Assembly (NCBI GenBank): GCA_963747765.1
Contig: CAVVGH010000007.1
Location: 496,001 to 560,000, forward strand
Direction: 5' to 3'
DNA length: 64,000 nt
DNA from: VRUE01 sp963747765
GTDB taxonomy: Bacteria > Actinomycetota > Thermoleophilia > Solirubrobacterales > 70-9
Of this stretch, positions 7,678 to 16,564 are shown one piece after another. Position numbers and translations under genes: made by a program. Below the pieces are notes generated by a model. That model was not told the DNA's origin and searched no databases. It saw only the letters and a list, made by a program, of their open reading frames with translations. The number at the start of each line of letters is the position of its first letter. The first letter of the stretch is position 1.

Positions 7678-9105
7678 CTAAAGCCGGCCTAAAACGCGAT
7701 TGCTGTCCCGCTCCATGGAGCCGAGTGGCAATCGGATCCGAAACAAGGCGCCGCCCGGCTCCGATTCGGTCACCTCGGCCGAGCCACCGTGCGAGAGCGC
7801 GACGGCTCGCACGATTGCGAGGCCGAGACCGCTGCCGCCGCCCGCGGCGGTGTCGGCGGGCCCGTCACCGCGGACGAAGCGGTCGAACACCTGACTGCGG
7901 AGCGCCGGCGCGATGCCGGGCCCGTCGTCGGCAACCTCCACCACGGCGTTGGGCCCCTCCCTGCGCAGGCGCAGGTCGATCGCGGAGCCCGGCGGGGTGT
8001 GGCGCACCGCGTTGTCGAGCAGGTTGACCACCAGCCGGTGCAGCTCGTCGGGATTACCGTTGATCGGCAGCGGCCTGTCGTTCTCGATGCGCAGCTCACG
8101 TTCGCCGACCGTCGGGGCGACCTCGACGGCGGCGTTGCCGGCGATCTCCGCGAGGTCGCAACTCGTCCGTGCCCCGATCCGTCCCGCGTCGGCTCGAGCG
8201 AGGAGCAGCAGATCGCGAACCAGGCGGCTCATCCTGCTGGACGAGCGCAGGGCCGAGTCGATCATCGCGCGCTCTTCGTCCTGCGCCGAATCGTCCAGGG
8301 ACTCCTGCAGCAGCTCGAGATTGGCCAGAATGCTGGTCAGCGGCGTGCGCAGCTCGTGCGAGGCGTCCGCGACAAACTCGCGCTGTCTCTTCATCGCGGC
8401 TTCGCGCTCGGAGCGCGCCGCGTCGAGGGAGCGCAGCATCTGCTCGAGGGTGGTCGCCAGCTCGCCGACCTCGTCGTCGGCCTTCGGCTTCGGCATGCGC
8501 TGAGAGGGATCGCCCGTGTCGGCGATCTTCCGCGCCGTGGCGGTCAGGGCGGCGATCGGTCGCATCGCGCGACCGGCGATCGTCACCCCGGCCAGGCTGG
8601 CGAGGAGAGCGCCGCCGAGCGCGCCTGCAGCGACAAAGAGCCAGAGGCGGCCGATCGTCGAATCGATGTGTGCATCGCTGCGGCCGTACTGCACGTATCC
8701 GGTCAGGTTGCCGGTCGGGTCGGTAATCGCCGCCGTGGCTACGTGCATGCCGTCGACCTCGTTGGCGTTGAGCTGCGGCGAGCCCAGATCGGTCGCGTTG
8801 GTGCTCTGCCTAAGCAGGGTCCCGGTGGAGTTGAAGACGCGCACGGTCGCGTCGTTCGCCAGCGCAAAATCATCCACCCCGGGGCCTTCCAGCAGGTAGG
8901 ACCCCGCCGTCGTGTTGAGGACGCGCAGTTCGCCGGCCAACGTCTGCGCGGCGGCGGCGACCTCCCGGTTGAAGTCGCTGCGCACGCGTGAGGTGGCGAC
9001 CTGGCCCACGACCGCCCCAAAGGCGAGCAGGATTGCGAGGGTGAGCCCGGCGGAGGTCGCGGCGAGGCGCCAGCGCACCGGCCAGTTGCGGGGGTGCACC
9101 ATCAC
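7678..9105 (-). CDS. Two-component sensor histidine kinase (HAMP/HisKA/HATPase)
   Basis: About 475 residues. Layout: TM1 (about 13-35), extracytoplasmic sensor region (about 36-152), TM2 (about 154-176), HAMP (about 177-230), HisKA with the phospho-accepting H250 in ASHELRTP, and a HATPase domain with N-box NLLDNAVRHT, DDGPGIA and GSGLGLAIVRA. The MprB/PrrB-like architecture is a classic membrane stress sensor; the ligand is unknown. The start is one of three adjacent codons (GTG 9105, ATG 9102, GTG 9099) overlapping the response regulator stop; AAGGAG lies just upstream. Confidence 0.93.
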   Translation of the reverse strand: MMVHPRNWPVRWRLAATSAGLTLAILLAFGAVVGQVATSRVRSDFNREVAAAAQTLAGELRVLNTTAGSYLLEGPGVDDFALANDATVRVFNSTGTLLRQSTNATDLGSPQLNANEVDGMHVATAAITDPTGNLTGYVQYGRSDAHIDSTIGRLWLFVAAGALGGALLASLAGVTIAGRAMRPIAALTATARKIADTGDPSQRMPKPKADDEVGELATTLEQMLRSLDAARSEREAAMKRQREFVADASHELRTPLTSILANLELLQESLDDSAQDEERAMIDSALRSSSRMSRLVRDLLLLARADAGRIGARTSCDLAEIAGNAAVEVAPTVGERELRIENDRPLPINGNPDELHRLVVNLLDNAVRHTPPGSAIDLRLRREGPNAVVEVADDGPGIAPALRSQVFDRFVRGDGPADTAAGGGSGLGLAIVRAVALSHGGSAEVTESEPGGALFRIRLPLGSMERDSNRVLGRL

Positions 9106-9797
9106 TCCTTCAGCACGTAGCCGGCGCCGCGTTTCGTGTGGAGGAGACGGGCCTCGTCGCCAGCCTCCAGCTTGCGACGCAGGTTGGAGATGAAGACGTC
9201 GATCGTGTTCGTCGCGGCAGCCGGGTCGTAGCCCCAGACCTCGTCCAGCAGCCGCTCGCGCGAGATGACCAGCCGCTCATTTCGCATCAGGTACTCGAGC
9301 AGCTCGAACTCACGGTTGGTCAGCTCGATTTCGCGCTCGCCGCGTTTCACCTCCCGGGTGTCGGGGTTGAGCGTCAGGTCGCCGACCCGCAGGGACGACG
9401 AGCCGCGCGGGGGGCGGCGACGCAGCAGCGCCCGGATTCGCGCCAGCAGCTCCTGGCGCTCGAATGGCTTGACCAGGTAGTCGTCCGCACCGCTGTCGAG
9501 ACCGCCGACGCGATCCTCGGTCTCGGCTCGCGCGGTCAGCATCAGGATCGGAACGTCGCTGTCGGCGCGCAGGCGCCGGCAGACCTCGACGCCGTCCAAC
9601 CGGGGGAGGCCGAGGTCGAGCACGACAAGGTCGGGAACGAAGCCGGTGGCGACATCCAGCGCCTCGACGCCGTCGGCGGAGGTCAGCACCTCGTAACCCT
9701 CGCTGCGCAGCGACCGCCGGAGGACGTCCGCGATGTCTTCGTCGTCCTCCACGATGAGGACGCGGCCGCCGAGCGAATCGCTGTCGGAGGTGAGCAT
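9102..9797 (-). CDS. OmpR/PhoB-family response regulator
   Basis: 231 residues: receiver domain with acidic pocket (E17, D18, D19), phospho-acceptor D61 in VVLDLGLP, T88 and K110, then a winged-helix DNA-binding domain (about 135-231). It is co-transcribed with the histidine kinase and its stop overlaps that gene's start. Upstream there is an 8-bp direct repeat with 11-bp period, typical of an OmpR-type operator, and a -10 box placed for a leaderless transcript, so autoregulation is likely. The regulon is unknown. Confidence 0.94.
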   Translation of the reverse strand: MLTSDSDSLGGRVLIVEDDEDIADVLRRSLRSEGYEVLTSADGVEALDVATGFVPDLVVLDLGLPRLDGVEVCRRLRADSDVPILMLTARAETEDRVGGLDSGADDYLVKPFERQELLARIRALLRRRPPRGSSSLRVGDLTLNPDTREVKRGEREIELTNREFELLEYLMRNERLVISRERLLDEVWGYDPAAATNTIDVFISNLRRKLEAGDEARLLHTKRGAGYVLKE

Positions 9798-9857
9798 CGC
9801 AAGCGATGTTAGCCGTGCGCTTTGCCTTCGCAGCGGAGATTTAGCGCGAATTTAGCG
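9798..9857 (-). promoter_or_regulatory. Response regulator promoter with direct-repeat operator
   Basis: On the minus strand TAACAT (9811 to 9806) lies 8 nt before the ATG at 9797. Upstream, ATTTAGCG (plus-strand notation) occurs at 9839-9846 and 9850-9857, an 11-bp spacing as expected for head-to-tail OmpR-family dimers beside the -35 region. Confidence 0.55.
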
Positions 9858-9964
9858 ACCGTCCGCAAACCCTCCGCGCACACGAGGGTGCCAAGAAGGC
9901 CTGGGAACCCCCGAAGAACAAACTCGTTCGAGAGATACACCCACGGGTTCCTGAGTCCACCCTC

Positions 9965-10070
9965 AGCCCCTGGCAGGGAAATCCCCCGAGCAGAGGGCTT
10001 CCCCCTCGCTTGTCGAAGCCCCTGGCAGGGAAATCCCGCAAGCAGAGGGCTTCCCCCTCGCTTGTCGAAG
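9965..10070 (+). repeat. 52-bp tandem repeat x2 upstream of ftsK
   Basis: Two near-identical 52-bp units (9965-10016, 10017-10068) occupy the gap between the divergent response regulator and ftsK. Each contains the short palindrome CCCTGGCAGGG. No coding sense was found in this 283-bp gap. Confidence 0.85.
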
Positions 10071-10080
10071 GTAGTCGGTC

Positions 10081-12246
10081 ATGTTCGTGCGTAGAAAGCG
10101 CAGGGCTAAGCGTGGCTCCAAAGCAGCCGCCAAGGGCGGCCGGGGACGCCTGCGGAGGCCTCGCCTGCCGCAGGGCCTCGAGCAGCGCCACCTCGACCTG
10201 ATCGGGCTGTTCCTGGTCGCCGGAGGCGTGTACCTGACCTTTGTCCTGTTCCTGGGCTGGGAGGGCGGCAAGGTCGGCTACGGGTTGGAATCGGCCCTTT
10301 CCTACCTGTTCGGACAGGTGGGCGCTCGGATTGCGACCGTGCTGATGCTCGTGGTCGGCACCCTGCTCCTGACCGGCACCTCCGTCTCCACGATCCTCGG
10401 CGGGTTGGGCCGGGGGCTGCACCGAACCGCACGGGGCGGGCGGGACGTCGCTCAGACGGTCGCCGACGGGCGGCGCGCGAAGCGTGAAGAGAGAGCGCAC
10501 CTGACGCGGACACAGGCTGGCGCAACCGACGTGATGAGCGCCTACCCCGAGGCAGACGAGCTGGAGCCCACCGTCAGCGTCGCCGGCGACAGCCTCGACG
10601 ACGAACTCTTCGACGCCGAAGCTGGTGACGGAACGACGGCGCTCGGCCTACCCGACGAGCAGGACGGGCCGCCGGGCGAAGACGGCAACGATCCCGCGGG
10701 CGAGGAGCCCGTGGCACCGGCCTTGACGCCGATGGGCAACAAGCGCGGCGTGACGACCGCCGAGGAGGTCGAGTACGTCCCGCCATCGCCGAAGGTGCTC
10801 GAGCGTGGCAAGGGCGACAAGGGCCCCGATCCTCGCGATCACGACCTGATCGGGCGCAAGCTCGTCGAGACCCTGGGCCATTTCGGTGTCGAGGCGAGGA
10901 TCGTTGGGATAGTCAGCGGCCCCCACGTCTCTCGCTACGAGCTGCGCCTGGCGCCCGGCACCAAGGTGAAGAAGGTGACCGAGCTGGCCAACGACCTGGC
11001 GTATGCGCTTGCCTCGACGGACATTCGCATCCTCGCCCCGATCCCCGGCAAGCAGGCCGTGGGGGTCGAGGTACCCAACACCCGCCGCCGCATGGTCCGG
11101 CTGGGTGACATCCACGCTCAGAGGCCGGAGAAGACCTCGCCGCTCGTCGCCTGGCTTGGAAAGGGGATCGACGGCAATCCGGTCTGGACCGACCTCGCCA
11201 AGATGCCCCACGTCCTGGTCGCCGGAACGACGGGCTCGGGCAAGTCCGGCTGCGTCAACGCGATCCTCTCCTCGATCCTGATGCAGGCCTCACCGAACGA
11301 GGTGCGCCTCGTCCTGGTCGATCCCAAGCGCGTCGAGCTCAACCATTACGAGAGCGTCCCCCACCTGCTCACGCCGGTGGTCACCTCACCCCGGCTTGCC
11401 GCCAACGTGCTGGCCAACCTGATCGGCGAGATGGAGAGTCGCTACGGAATCATGGGCGAAGCGCGCTGTCGCAACCTGGTCGAGCTCAACCGTGCCCGCA
11501 AGAAGGCGGGTGAGCCGCCCCTGCCGCACATCCTCTGCGTGATCGACGAGCTCGCCGACCTGATGATGGTCTCGCCCGCCGAGGTGGAGGATTCGATCAT
11601 CCGTCTCGCCCAGAAGTCGCGGGCGACGGGCATCCACCTGCTGCTTGCCACGCAGCGTCCCTCGACCGACATCATCACCGGCACGATCAAGGTCAACATC
11701 CCGGCGCGGATCGCGTTCGCCGTCTCCTCTCAGACCGACTCCCGGGTGATCCTCGACCAGGGTGGGGCGGAGGCCCTGCTCGGCCAGGGGGACATGCTGT
11801 TCCGCGGCGCGGGCACGTCGAAGCTGGAGCGCATTCAGGGCGCCTTCGTCACCGAGGAGGAGATCGCCCGGATCACCAGTCACTGGAGCAGGCAGGGAGA
11901 GCCCGAGTTCGAAGCGGAGCTGCTGGAGGCGCGCGAGGCCGCCGGCGAGGAGGCGCTCAACGAGGACGACCTCGACCCCGACAGGGACGAGCTACTCGAG
12001 GACGCGGTCCGACTGGTCGTGCAAACGGAGACCGCTTCGGTATCGATGATCCAGCGGCGCCTGCGCGTCGGTTACACCCGTGCGGGCCGCCTGATTGACA
12101 TGCTCGAGCGCCGCGGCGTGATATCCGGCTACGAGGGCTCCAAGCCACGTCAGGTGTTGATCTCCGAGGCCGACCTGCCTCGCGTCCTCGGCGAGCCGTC
12201 CGGCGAGGCGGAGCCCGATACAACCGCCTTCAAGGCCATTCCCTGA
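10081..12246 (+). CDS. ftsK: DNA translocase FtsK/SpoIIIE
   Basis: A 721-residue septal dsDNA pump that clears chromosome ends during division. Seen: a basic N-terminus, only two clear membrane segments (about 40-62 and 80-105) where four are usual, an acidic linker, the RecA-like motor with Walker A AGTTGSGKS (about 381-390) and Walker B CVIDELADL (about 485), and the C-terminal gamma winged helix (about 650-715) that reads KOPS sites. The reduced membrane part is unusual but the motor looks complete. The ATG at 10081 follows the 52-bp repeats; a GTG two codons later is an alternative start. Confidence 0.95.
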   Translation: MFVRRKRRAKRGSKAAAKGGRGRLRRPRLPQGLEQRHLDLIGLFLVAGGVYLTFVLFLGWEGGKVGYGLESALSYLFGQVGARIATVLMLVVGTLLLTGTSVSTILGGLGRGLHRTARGGRDVAQTVADGRRAKREERAHLTRTQAGATDVMSAYPEADELEPTVSVAGDSLDDELFDAEAGDGTTALGLPDEQDGPPGEDGNDPAGEEPVAPALTPMGNKRGVTTAEEVEYVPPSPKVLERGKGDKGPDPRDHDLIGRKLVETLGHFGVEARIVGIVSGPHVSRYELRLAPGTKVKKVTELANDLAYALASTDIRILAPIPGKQAVGVEVPNTRRRMVRLGDIHAQRPEKTSPLVAWLGKGIDGNPVWTDLAKMPHVLVAGTTGSGKSGCVNAILSSILMQASPNEVRLVLVDPKRVELNHYESVPHLLTPVVTSPRLAANVLANLIGEMESRYGIMGEARCRNLVELNRARKKAGEPPLPHILCVIDELADLMMVSPAEVEDSIIRLAQKSRATGIHLLLATQRPSTDIITGTIKVNIPARIAFAVSSQTDSRVILDQGGAEALLGQGDMLFRGAGTSKLERIQGAFVTEEEIARITSHWSRQGEPEFEAELLEAREAAGEEALNEDDLDPDRDELLEDAVRLVVQTETASVSMIQRRLRVGYTRAGRLIDMLERRGVISGYEGSKPRQVLISEADLPRVLGEPSGEAEPDTTAFKAIP

Positions 12247-12288
12247 AGCCTGCTCGCAGCCAGCGGCAGTCCGTAGCACAATGCTTCG

Positions 12289-13050
12289 GTGCGCATTGGC
12301 ATCGGAGAGACACTTCGCGAGACGCGCAATCGGCGCAAAATTGGCCTGGTCGAGGTGGAGGCTGCGATCAAGATTCGTGTCCGCTACCTGCAGGCCATGG
12401 AGAACGAGGAGTGGGACGCCCTCCCCGGCGGCGCGTACACACGCGGCTTCATCCGAACCTACGCCTCCCACCTGGGGCTCGACGGGGAGCGGCTCGCGGA
12501 GGAGTACCGGCAGAGCAGCGGCGCGCCGGCTCGACCGGGTGCGCCGCAGGTTGAGCCCGCCGCCACGGGCGGCGGCGGAGCACGGCACGGCTGGACGCCG
12601 GGGCGCGCCGCGATTGGGGTCGTCGTCGCCGGCCTGCTCGTGGCGGCAGTCGCGCTTGGACTGCTGGCAGGCGGTGACAGCGGTGTGACGTCGGGAAACG
12701 GCAGCACCGGGCCCCACCAGCCGGGACGCGATCGCCAGGCGGCGTCCCCGCAACCCGGGCCGGCTCCCGGCGTTGCTCTGCGGCTGACCGCCCAGGCCGA
12801 AGTGTGGGTATGCCTGCTGGACGCGAAGGGAAGCAAGCTGATCGATGGGCAGATCCTCGCTGAAGGCGCCGAAGAGGGCCCGTATCGCTCAAGCGGCTTC
12901 TCGATGTCGTTCGGCAACGGTCAGGTGATGCTGCTGGTCGACGGCGAGGAAACCGAGGTCCCTCCGAGCTCCAGCCCACTCGGCTACAGGATCGACTCAG
13001 GCGGACAGCTGAGCCAGCTGGGCGAAGCGGAAAGGCCGACCTGCACATGA
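12289..13050 (+). CDS. RodZ-like protein: HTH, one TM helix, DUF4115
   Basis: 253 residues. An N-terminal Xre-type helix-turn-helix of the HTH_25 kind (about 3-75, ending GGAYTRGFIRTYA) is followed by a Pro/Gly linker, one membrane helix (about 106-128) and an external domain resembling DUF4115. This is the RodZ layout, where the HTH contacts MreB, but actinobacterial versions often work without MreB, so a role in cell shape or division is inference. Starts with GTG; CACAAT ends 6 nt before it. Its stop overlaps cinA (ATGA). Confidence 0.82.
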   Translation: MRIGIGETLRETRNRRKIGLVEVEAAIKIRVRYLQAMENEEWDALPGGAYTRGFIRTYASHLGLDGERLAEEYRQSSGAPARPGAPQVEPAATGGGGARHGWTPGRAAIGVVVAGLLVAAVALGLLAGGDSGVTSGNGSTGPHQPGRDRQAASPQPGPAPGVALRLTAQAEVWVCLLDAKGSKLIDGQILAEGAEEGPYRSSGFSMSFGNGQVMLLVDGEETEVPPSSSPLGYRIDSGGQLSQLGEAERPTCT

Positions 13051-14333
13051 GCCAAGCGCAGGTCCGGGCGGGAATCGTGGTGACCGGCACGGAGGTGCTG
13101 AACGGTCGGGTGAGCGATCGCAACGGGCCGTGGATCTCCGAACGCCTTGCCGACCTGGGCGTCGAGGTTGCGCACATCCACGTCGTCGGCGATCGCCCGG
13201 AGGATCTCGAAGTTGCGCTGCGATTCATGGCCGACCGGGGAATGGACCTGATCGTCACCTCTGGAGGTCTGGGCCCGACGGCGGATGACCTCACGGCAGA
13301 GGTGGTTGCTCGCTTCGCCGGCCGCAGGCTCGTTCTCGACGAGGAGATGGAGGAGCGCATAGCGGCAATCCTGAGAGGGTTCGCCCGCCGCCTGAAGTTT
13401 GACGAGGAGGCTGTCCGGGAGGCCAACCGCAAGCAGGCGATGGTGCCCGAGGGAGCAACCCCGCTCGACCCGATCGGCACCGCTCCGGGCCTCGTGGTTC
13501 CCTGCGGGAAACGAGTCATCGTTGTCCTTCCGGGCCCTCCCAGAGAGCTGCAGCCGATGTGGTCGGCGGCAGTGAAAACGCCGGCCGTGCGGGAGCTGCT
13601 CGAGCGGGCGACTCCTCTGCACGGCTACACCTTGCGCCTATTCGGCATCCCCGAGTCCGAAATCGCGAAGAGCCTGCGCGAGCTGGATGCGGAAAGGGTG
13701 CCGCTTGCCGACCTCGAGATCACGACCTGCCTGCGGCGCGGCGAGATCGAGATCGAGGTTCGCTACCGCGACGGGGTGGCGGATACCGCAGAGCGGGTCA
13801 AGGCCGGCTTCATCGAACGCCACCCTCGCCATCTGTTCAGCACCGACGGGGAGACGATCGACTCACAGGTGGCGCGCCTGCTGAAGGGTCATAGGCTCGG
13901 GCTGGCCGAGTCGTGCAGCGGTGGCCTGCTGGCGGCCCGGATCACCGATCTCCCGGGCGCCTCCGCGTACATGGCGGGCGGCGCGGTCGCTTACTCGAAC
14001 GAGGCCAAGGTGGAGCTGCTGGGCGTCGATCCGAACTTGATCGAAGCTCATGGCGCGGTCTCCCCGCAGGTTGCAGCGGCGATGGCGAGCGGCGCCCTGG
14101 AGCGCTTTGGAGCCGACATTTCCGTCGCGATTACGGGCGTCGCCGGGCCGCAGGGTGGCAGTGAGGACAAGCCCGTCGGCTATGTCTGCTTCGACGCGCG
14201 TCTCGCGGGGGGCCCGCAAATCGCCCGCGATCCGGTCATTCCCGGAGACCGGCAGGACATCCGCGAACGGTCGGCGCTGGTCGGCATGCACCTGGTGCGC
14301 ATCCTTCTGAGTGGCGGCGAGGCTCCTCTGTAG
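13047..14333 (+). CDS. cinA: CinA: nicotinamide-nucleotide amidase with MoaB-like domain
   Basis: 428 residues. The N-terminal MoaB/MogA-like domain (about 5-170, SGGLGPTADDLT) fits the ADP-ribose pyrophosphatase activity of CinA proteins. The C-terminal PncC domain (about 270-425, ESCSGGLLAARITD) deamidates NMN and related nucleotides in pyridine nucleotide recycling. It overlaps the RodZ-like gene by 4 nt. The cinA-recA proximity is conserved in many bacteria. Confidence 0.93.
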   Translation: MSQAQVRAGIVVTGTEVLNGRVSDRNGPWISERLADLGVEVAHIHVVGDRPEDLEVALRFMADRGMDLIVTSGGLGPTADDLTAEVVARFAGRRLVLDEEMEERIAAILRGFARRLKFDEEAVREANRKQAMVPEGATPLDPIGTAPGLVVPCGKRVIVVLPGPPRELQPMWSAAVKTPAVRELLERATPLHGYTLRLFGIPESEIAKSLRELDAERVPLADLEITTCLRRGEIEIEVRYRDGVADTAERVKAGFIERHPRHLFSTDGETIDSQVARLLKGHRLGLAESCSGGLLAARITDLPGASAYMAGGAVAYSNEAKVELLGVDPNLIEAHGAVSPQVAAAMASGALERFGADISVAITGVAGPQGGSEDKPVGYVCFDARLAGGPQIARDPVIPGDRQDIRERSALVGMHLVRILLSGGEAPL

Positions 14334-14365
14334 CGACTGCGACACGCTCTTTTTACGATCGTGCG

Positions 14366-14401
14366 TTGTCTCGCGCGCCCCGTCCGCATAGCCTCGGTTG
14401 C
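14366..14401 (+). promoter_or_regulatory. Leaderless-type promoter of thpR
   Basis: TTGTCT (14366-14371), 17-bp spacer, TAGCCT (14389-14394), then 7 nt to the ATG at 14402, so transcription would start at or next to the start codon. Confidence 0.6.
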
Positions 14402-15004
14402 ATGTCGAAGGAAAGGCTGAAGAGCCCGCGGGCGAGGCTGTTCGTCGCGCTCGACCTGCCGACCGTTGTGCGATCCGAAATCGTCAAGTGGAGGCAGGCA
14501 GAGCCGGGGGACCCGGCCCTGCGCCCGCTGGTGCCCGAGGCCCTCCACATCACGCTTGCGTTTCTGGGCTACCAGCCGGAGCGGGAGATCGAGCGACTGG
14601 GGCAGATCCTGGAAGCGGCTTCGGGCGCCGCGCCGAGAATCGAGCTGCGCAACCCAGTCGCCAGGCCGGAACGAGGGCGGCCACGGCTCTTCGCGCTTCC
14701 CGCGGAATCGCCCGCAGCGATGGCGTTGCAGGCCGCCCTCGCGGAGAGCCTTGCCGCAGAGCGCCTCTACAAGCCGGAGAAACGTCCTTTCTGGCCGCAT
14801 GTCACGGTGGCCAGGGTGCGTCGCGAGGAACGCGGCTCGAAGCGCCCGGCGCTCGTTTCCCACCCGCCGGGTGAGCTGCCGAAACGCCTGTTGCGGCCCT
14901 TTTATGCTGTCCGGGCAGCCCTCTACCGTTCGGAACTTAGGCCACAGGGTGCGAAATACACCCCGCTGGTGCAAGTCGATTTGCCCAAAGACGGGCGTCA
15001 GTGA
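14402..15004 (+). CDS. thpR: RNA 2',3'-cyclic phosphodiesterase (LigT/2H family)
   Basis: 200 residues carrying both HxTx motifs of the 2H phosphoesterase fold: HITL (H49, T51) and HVTV (H133, T135). The family hydrolyses 2',3'-cyclic phosphate ends of RNA; the physiological substrate in bacteria is unclear. The ATG at 14402 was preferred to an upstream in-frame ATG at 14366 because the sequence before it is not protein-like and a -10 box sits 7 nt upstream. The stop is 11 nt before recA, so co-transcription with recA is likely. Confidence 0.9.
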   Translation: MSKERLKSPRARLFVALDLPTVVRSEIVKWRQAEPGDPALRPLVPEALHITLAFLGYQPEREIERLGQILEAASGAAPRIELRNPVARPERGRPRLFALPAESPAAMALQAALAESLAAERLYKPEKRPFWPHVTVARVRREERGSKRPALVSHPPGELPKRLLRPFYAVRAALYRSELRPQGAKYTPLVQVDLPKDGRQ

Positions 15005-15014
15005 GGTGAAAGAG

Positions 15015-16133
15015 ATGGCGGAGAAGAAAGCGAGTTTGAGAGACGCCTCGGCAAAAGAGGTCAAGGCGAGGGACGCCGCCCTGGAGGCGGCGGTCACGCA
15101 GATCGAGCGGGACTTTGGCCAGGGTGCCCTGATGCGCCTTGGCGCCGACAGCAGAATTCAGATCGGCGCAATCTCCACCGGTGCTCTTGCGCTCGACCTC
15201 GCCCTGGGCATCGGCGGCGTTCCGCGCGGCAGGATCGTCGAGATATTCGGGCCGGAGTCCTCGGGCAAGACGACGCTCATCTACCACGTCATCGCCGAGG
15301 CTCAGGCGCGCGGCGGGATCTGCGCGTTCATCGACACCGAGCACGCGATAGACCCGGCCTATGCCCGCAAAATCGGCGTCGACACCGACGAGTTGCTGGT
15401 CTCCCAACCCGACTATGGAGAGCAGGCGCTGCAGATCGCCGATCGCCTGATCGCCTCCGCGGCAATCGACGTGGTGGCCATCGACTCGGTGGCGGCGCTC
15501 ACCCCGAAAGCCGAGCTGGATGGCCAGATCGGCGACCAGACGGTTGGCCTGCAGGCTCGTCTGATGTCGCAGGCACTCCGCAAACTCGCCGGGAACCTGA
15601 ACCGCACCAACACCGTCTGCCTGTTCACCAACCAGATCCGCGAAAAGGTAGGCGTCCAGTTCGGTTCGCCTGAGACACAGCCGGGCGGGCGGGCGTTGAA
15701 GTTCTACGCGTCGCAAAGGCTCGACATCCGTCGCATCGAAACCCTGAAGGACGGAACCGAGGCCGTTGGCAACCGGGTTCGGGTGAAAGTGGTGAAGAAC
15801 AAGGTTGCCTCTCCATTCCGTCTGGCCGAATTCGACATCGAGTACGGGGTGGGGATCTCACGCGAGGGCGGACTGATCGACTTCGGGCTCGAGCACGACT
15901 TGGTGCAGAAATCCGGCTCGTTCTTCTCCTACGGTAAGACGCGGCTTGGGCAGGGGCGCAACAACGCCAAGCAGTTCTTGGTCGACAATCCGGAGGTCGC
16001 GGCCGAGCTCGATGCCAAGATCCGCGCAGCGTTGGGCCTCGGCGGCGAGGAGGCCATCAGCACCAGCAACACCAGTGGCGGCGAGGAGGCCAGCAGCAGC
16101 AACAGCGAGCAGGACGTTCCCCGGGCCGCCTGA
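15015..16133 (+). CDS. recA: Recombinase RecA
   Basis: 372 residues. The homologous recombination and SOS co-protease ATPase, with Walker A GPESSGKTT (79-87), the DNA-binding loop and LFTNQIREKVGV segments typical of RecA, and an acidic Ser/Asn-rich C-tail. The ATG at 15015 follows GGTGAAAGAG; a GTG at 15006 is a possible earlier start. No obvious SOS box was recognised upstream. Unlike mycobacteria and streptomycetes, no recX follows; instead there is a small membrane protein gene and then miaB. Confidence 0.97.
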   Translation: MAEKKASLRDASAKEVKARDAALEAAVTQIERDFGQGALMRLGADSRIQIGAISTGALALDLALGIGGVPRGRIVEIFGPESSGKTTLIYHVIAEAQARGGICAFIDTEHAIDPAYARKIGVDTDELLVSQPDYGEQALQIADRLIASAAIDVVAIDSVAALTPKAELDGQIGDQTVGLQARLMSQALRKLAGNLNRTNTVCLFTNQIREKVGVQFGSPETQPGGRALKFYASQRLDIRRIETLKDGTEAVGNRVRVKVVKNKVASPFRLAEFDIEYGVGISREGGLIDFGLEHDLVQKSGSFFSYGKTRLGQGRNNAKQFLVDNPEVAAELDAKIRAALGLGGEEAISTSNTSGGEEASSSNSEQDVPRAA

Positions 16134-16232
16134 TGCCCCGAACGCCTCGCCTCGCCATCCGCGAGGCCCAGCGACTGTCCGGGCGAGCCGCTCGAGACCG
16201 CGCGGTTGGCAGCGGGTAGGATTCCGCACCGC

Positions 16233-16487
16233 ATGGATAACGAAACGCTCTTTTACGTAACCGGTGTGGCCCTCGCGGTCTCGGCCGTGGTCTTCAGCCT
16301 CGCGGGCCTGCGGGTCGAGAAGTTTCCCGGTCGCATGGCTCCCGCCGTCTTCGTCTGGTTCGCGCTGCTGATTGGCTGCGCAACGACCTTTGCCGTCCTT
16401 CACTCCAAGGACGAGGAAGCGCACCACGAGCAGGCGGCCGGCCTGCCGCAGGCGACGCGCCAGGCCGAAGCGGAGGAGTCGCAGTAG
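16233..16487 (+). CDS. Small membrane protein of unknown function
   Basis: 84 residues from the ATG at 16233. Two predicted membrane helices (about 4-24 and 36-56) flank a short basic loop (RVEKFPGR). The tail is polar, with a histidine-containing EEAHHEQ segment and an Ala/Gln/Glu-rich end. TAGGAT lies 10 nt upstream, so the mRNA leader would be only a few bases. I do not recognise a family. The topology and position between recA and miaB are all that can be said. Confidence 0.72.
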   Translation: MDNETLFYVTGVALAVSAVVFSLAGLRVEKFPGRMAPAVFVWFALLIGCATTFAVLHSKDEEAHHEQAAGLPQATRQAEAEESQ

Positions 16488-16551
16488 ACCAATAGGCCCT
16501 CTAGATTTAGCTCCACGACCAGACACGTCCCCAGTCACACCTCGCCGTGGC

Positions 16552-16564
16552 TAGAGTCTGGGCC
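16552..16564 (+). promoter_or_regulatory. Leaderless-type -10 of miaB
   Basis: TAGAGT (16552-16557) is followed by 7 nt and the ATG at 16565. Confidence 0.5.
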
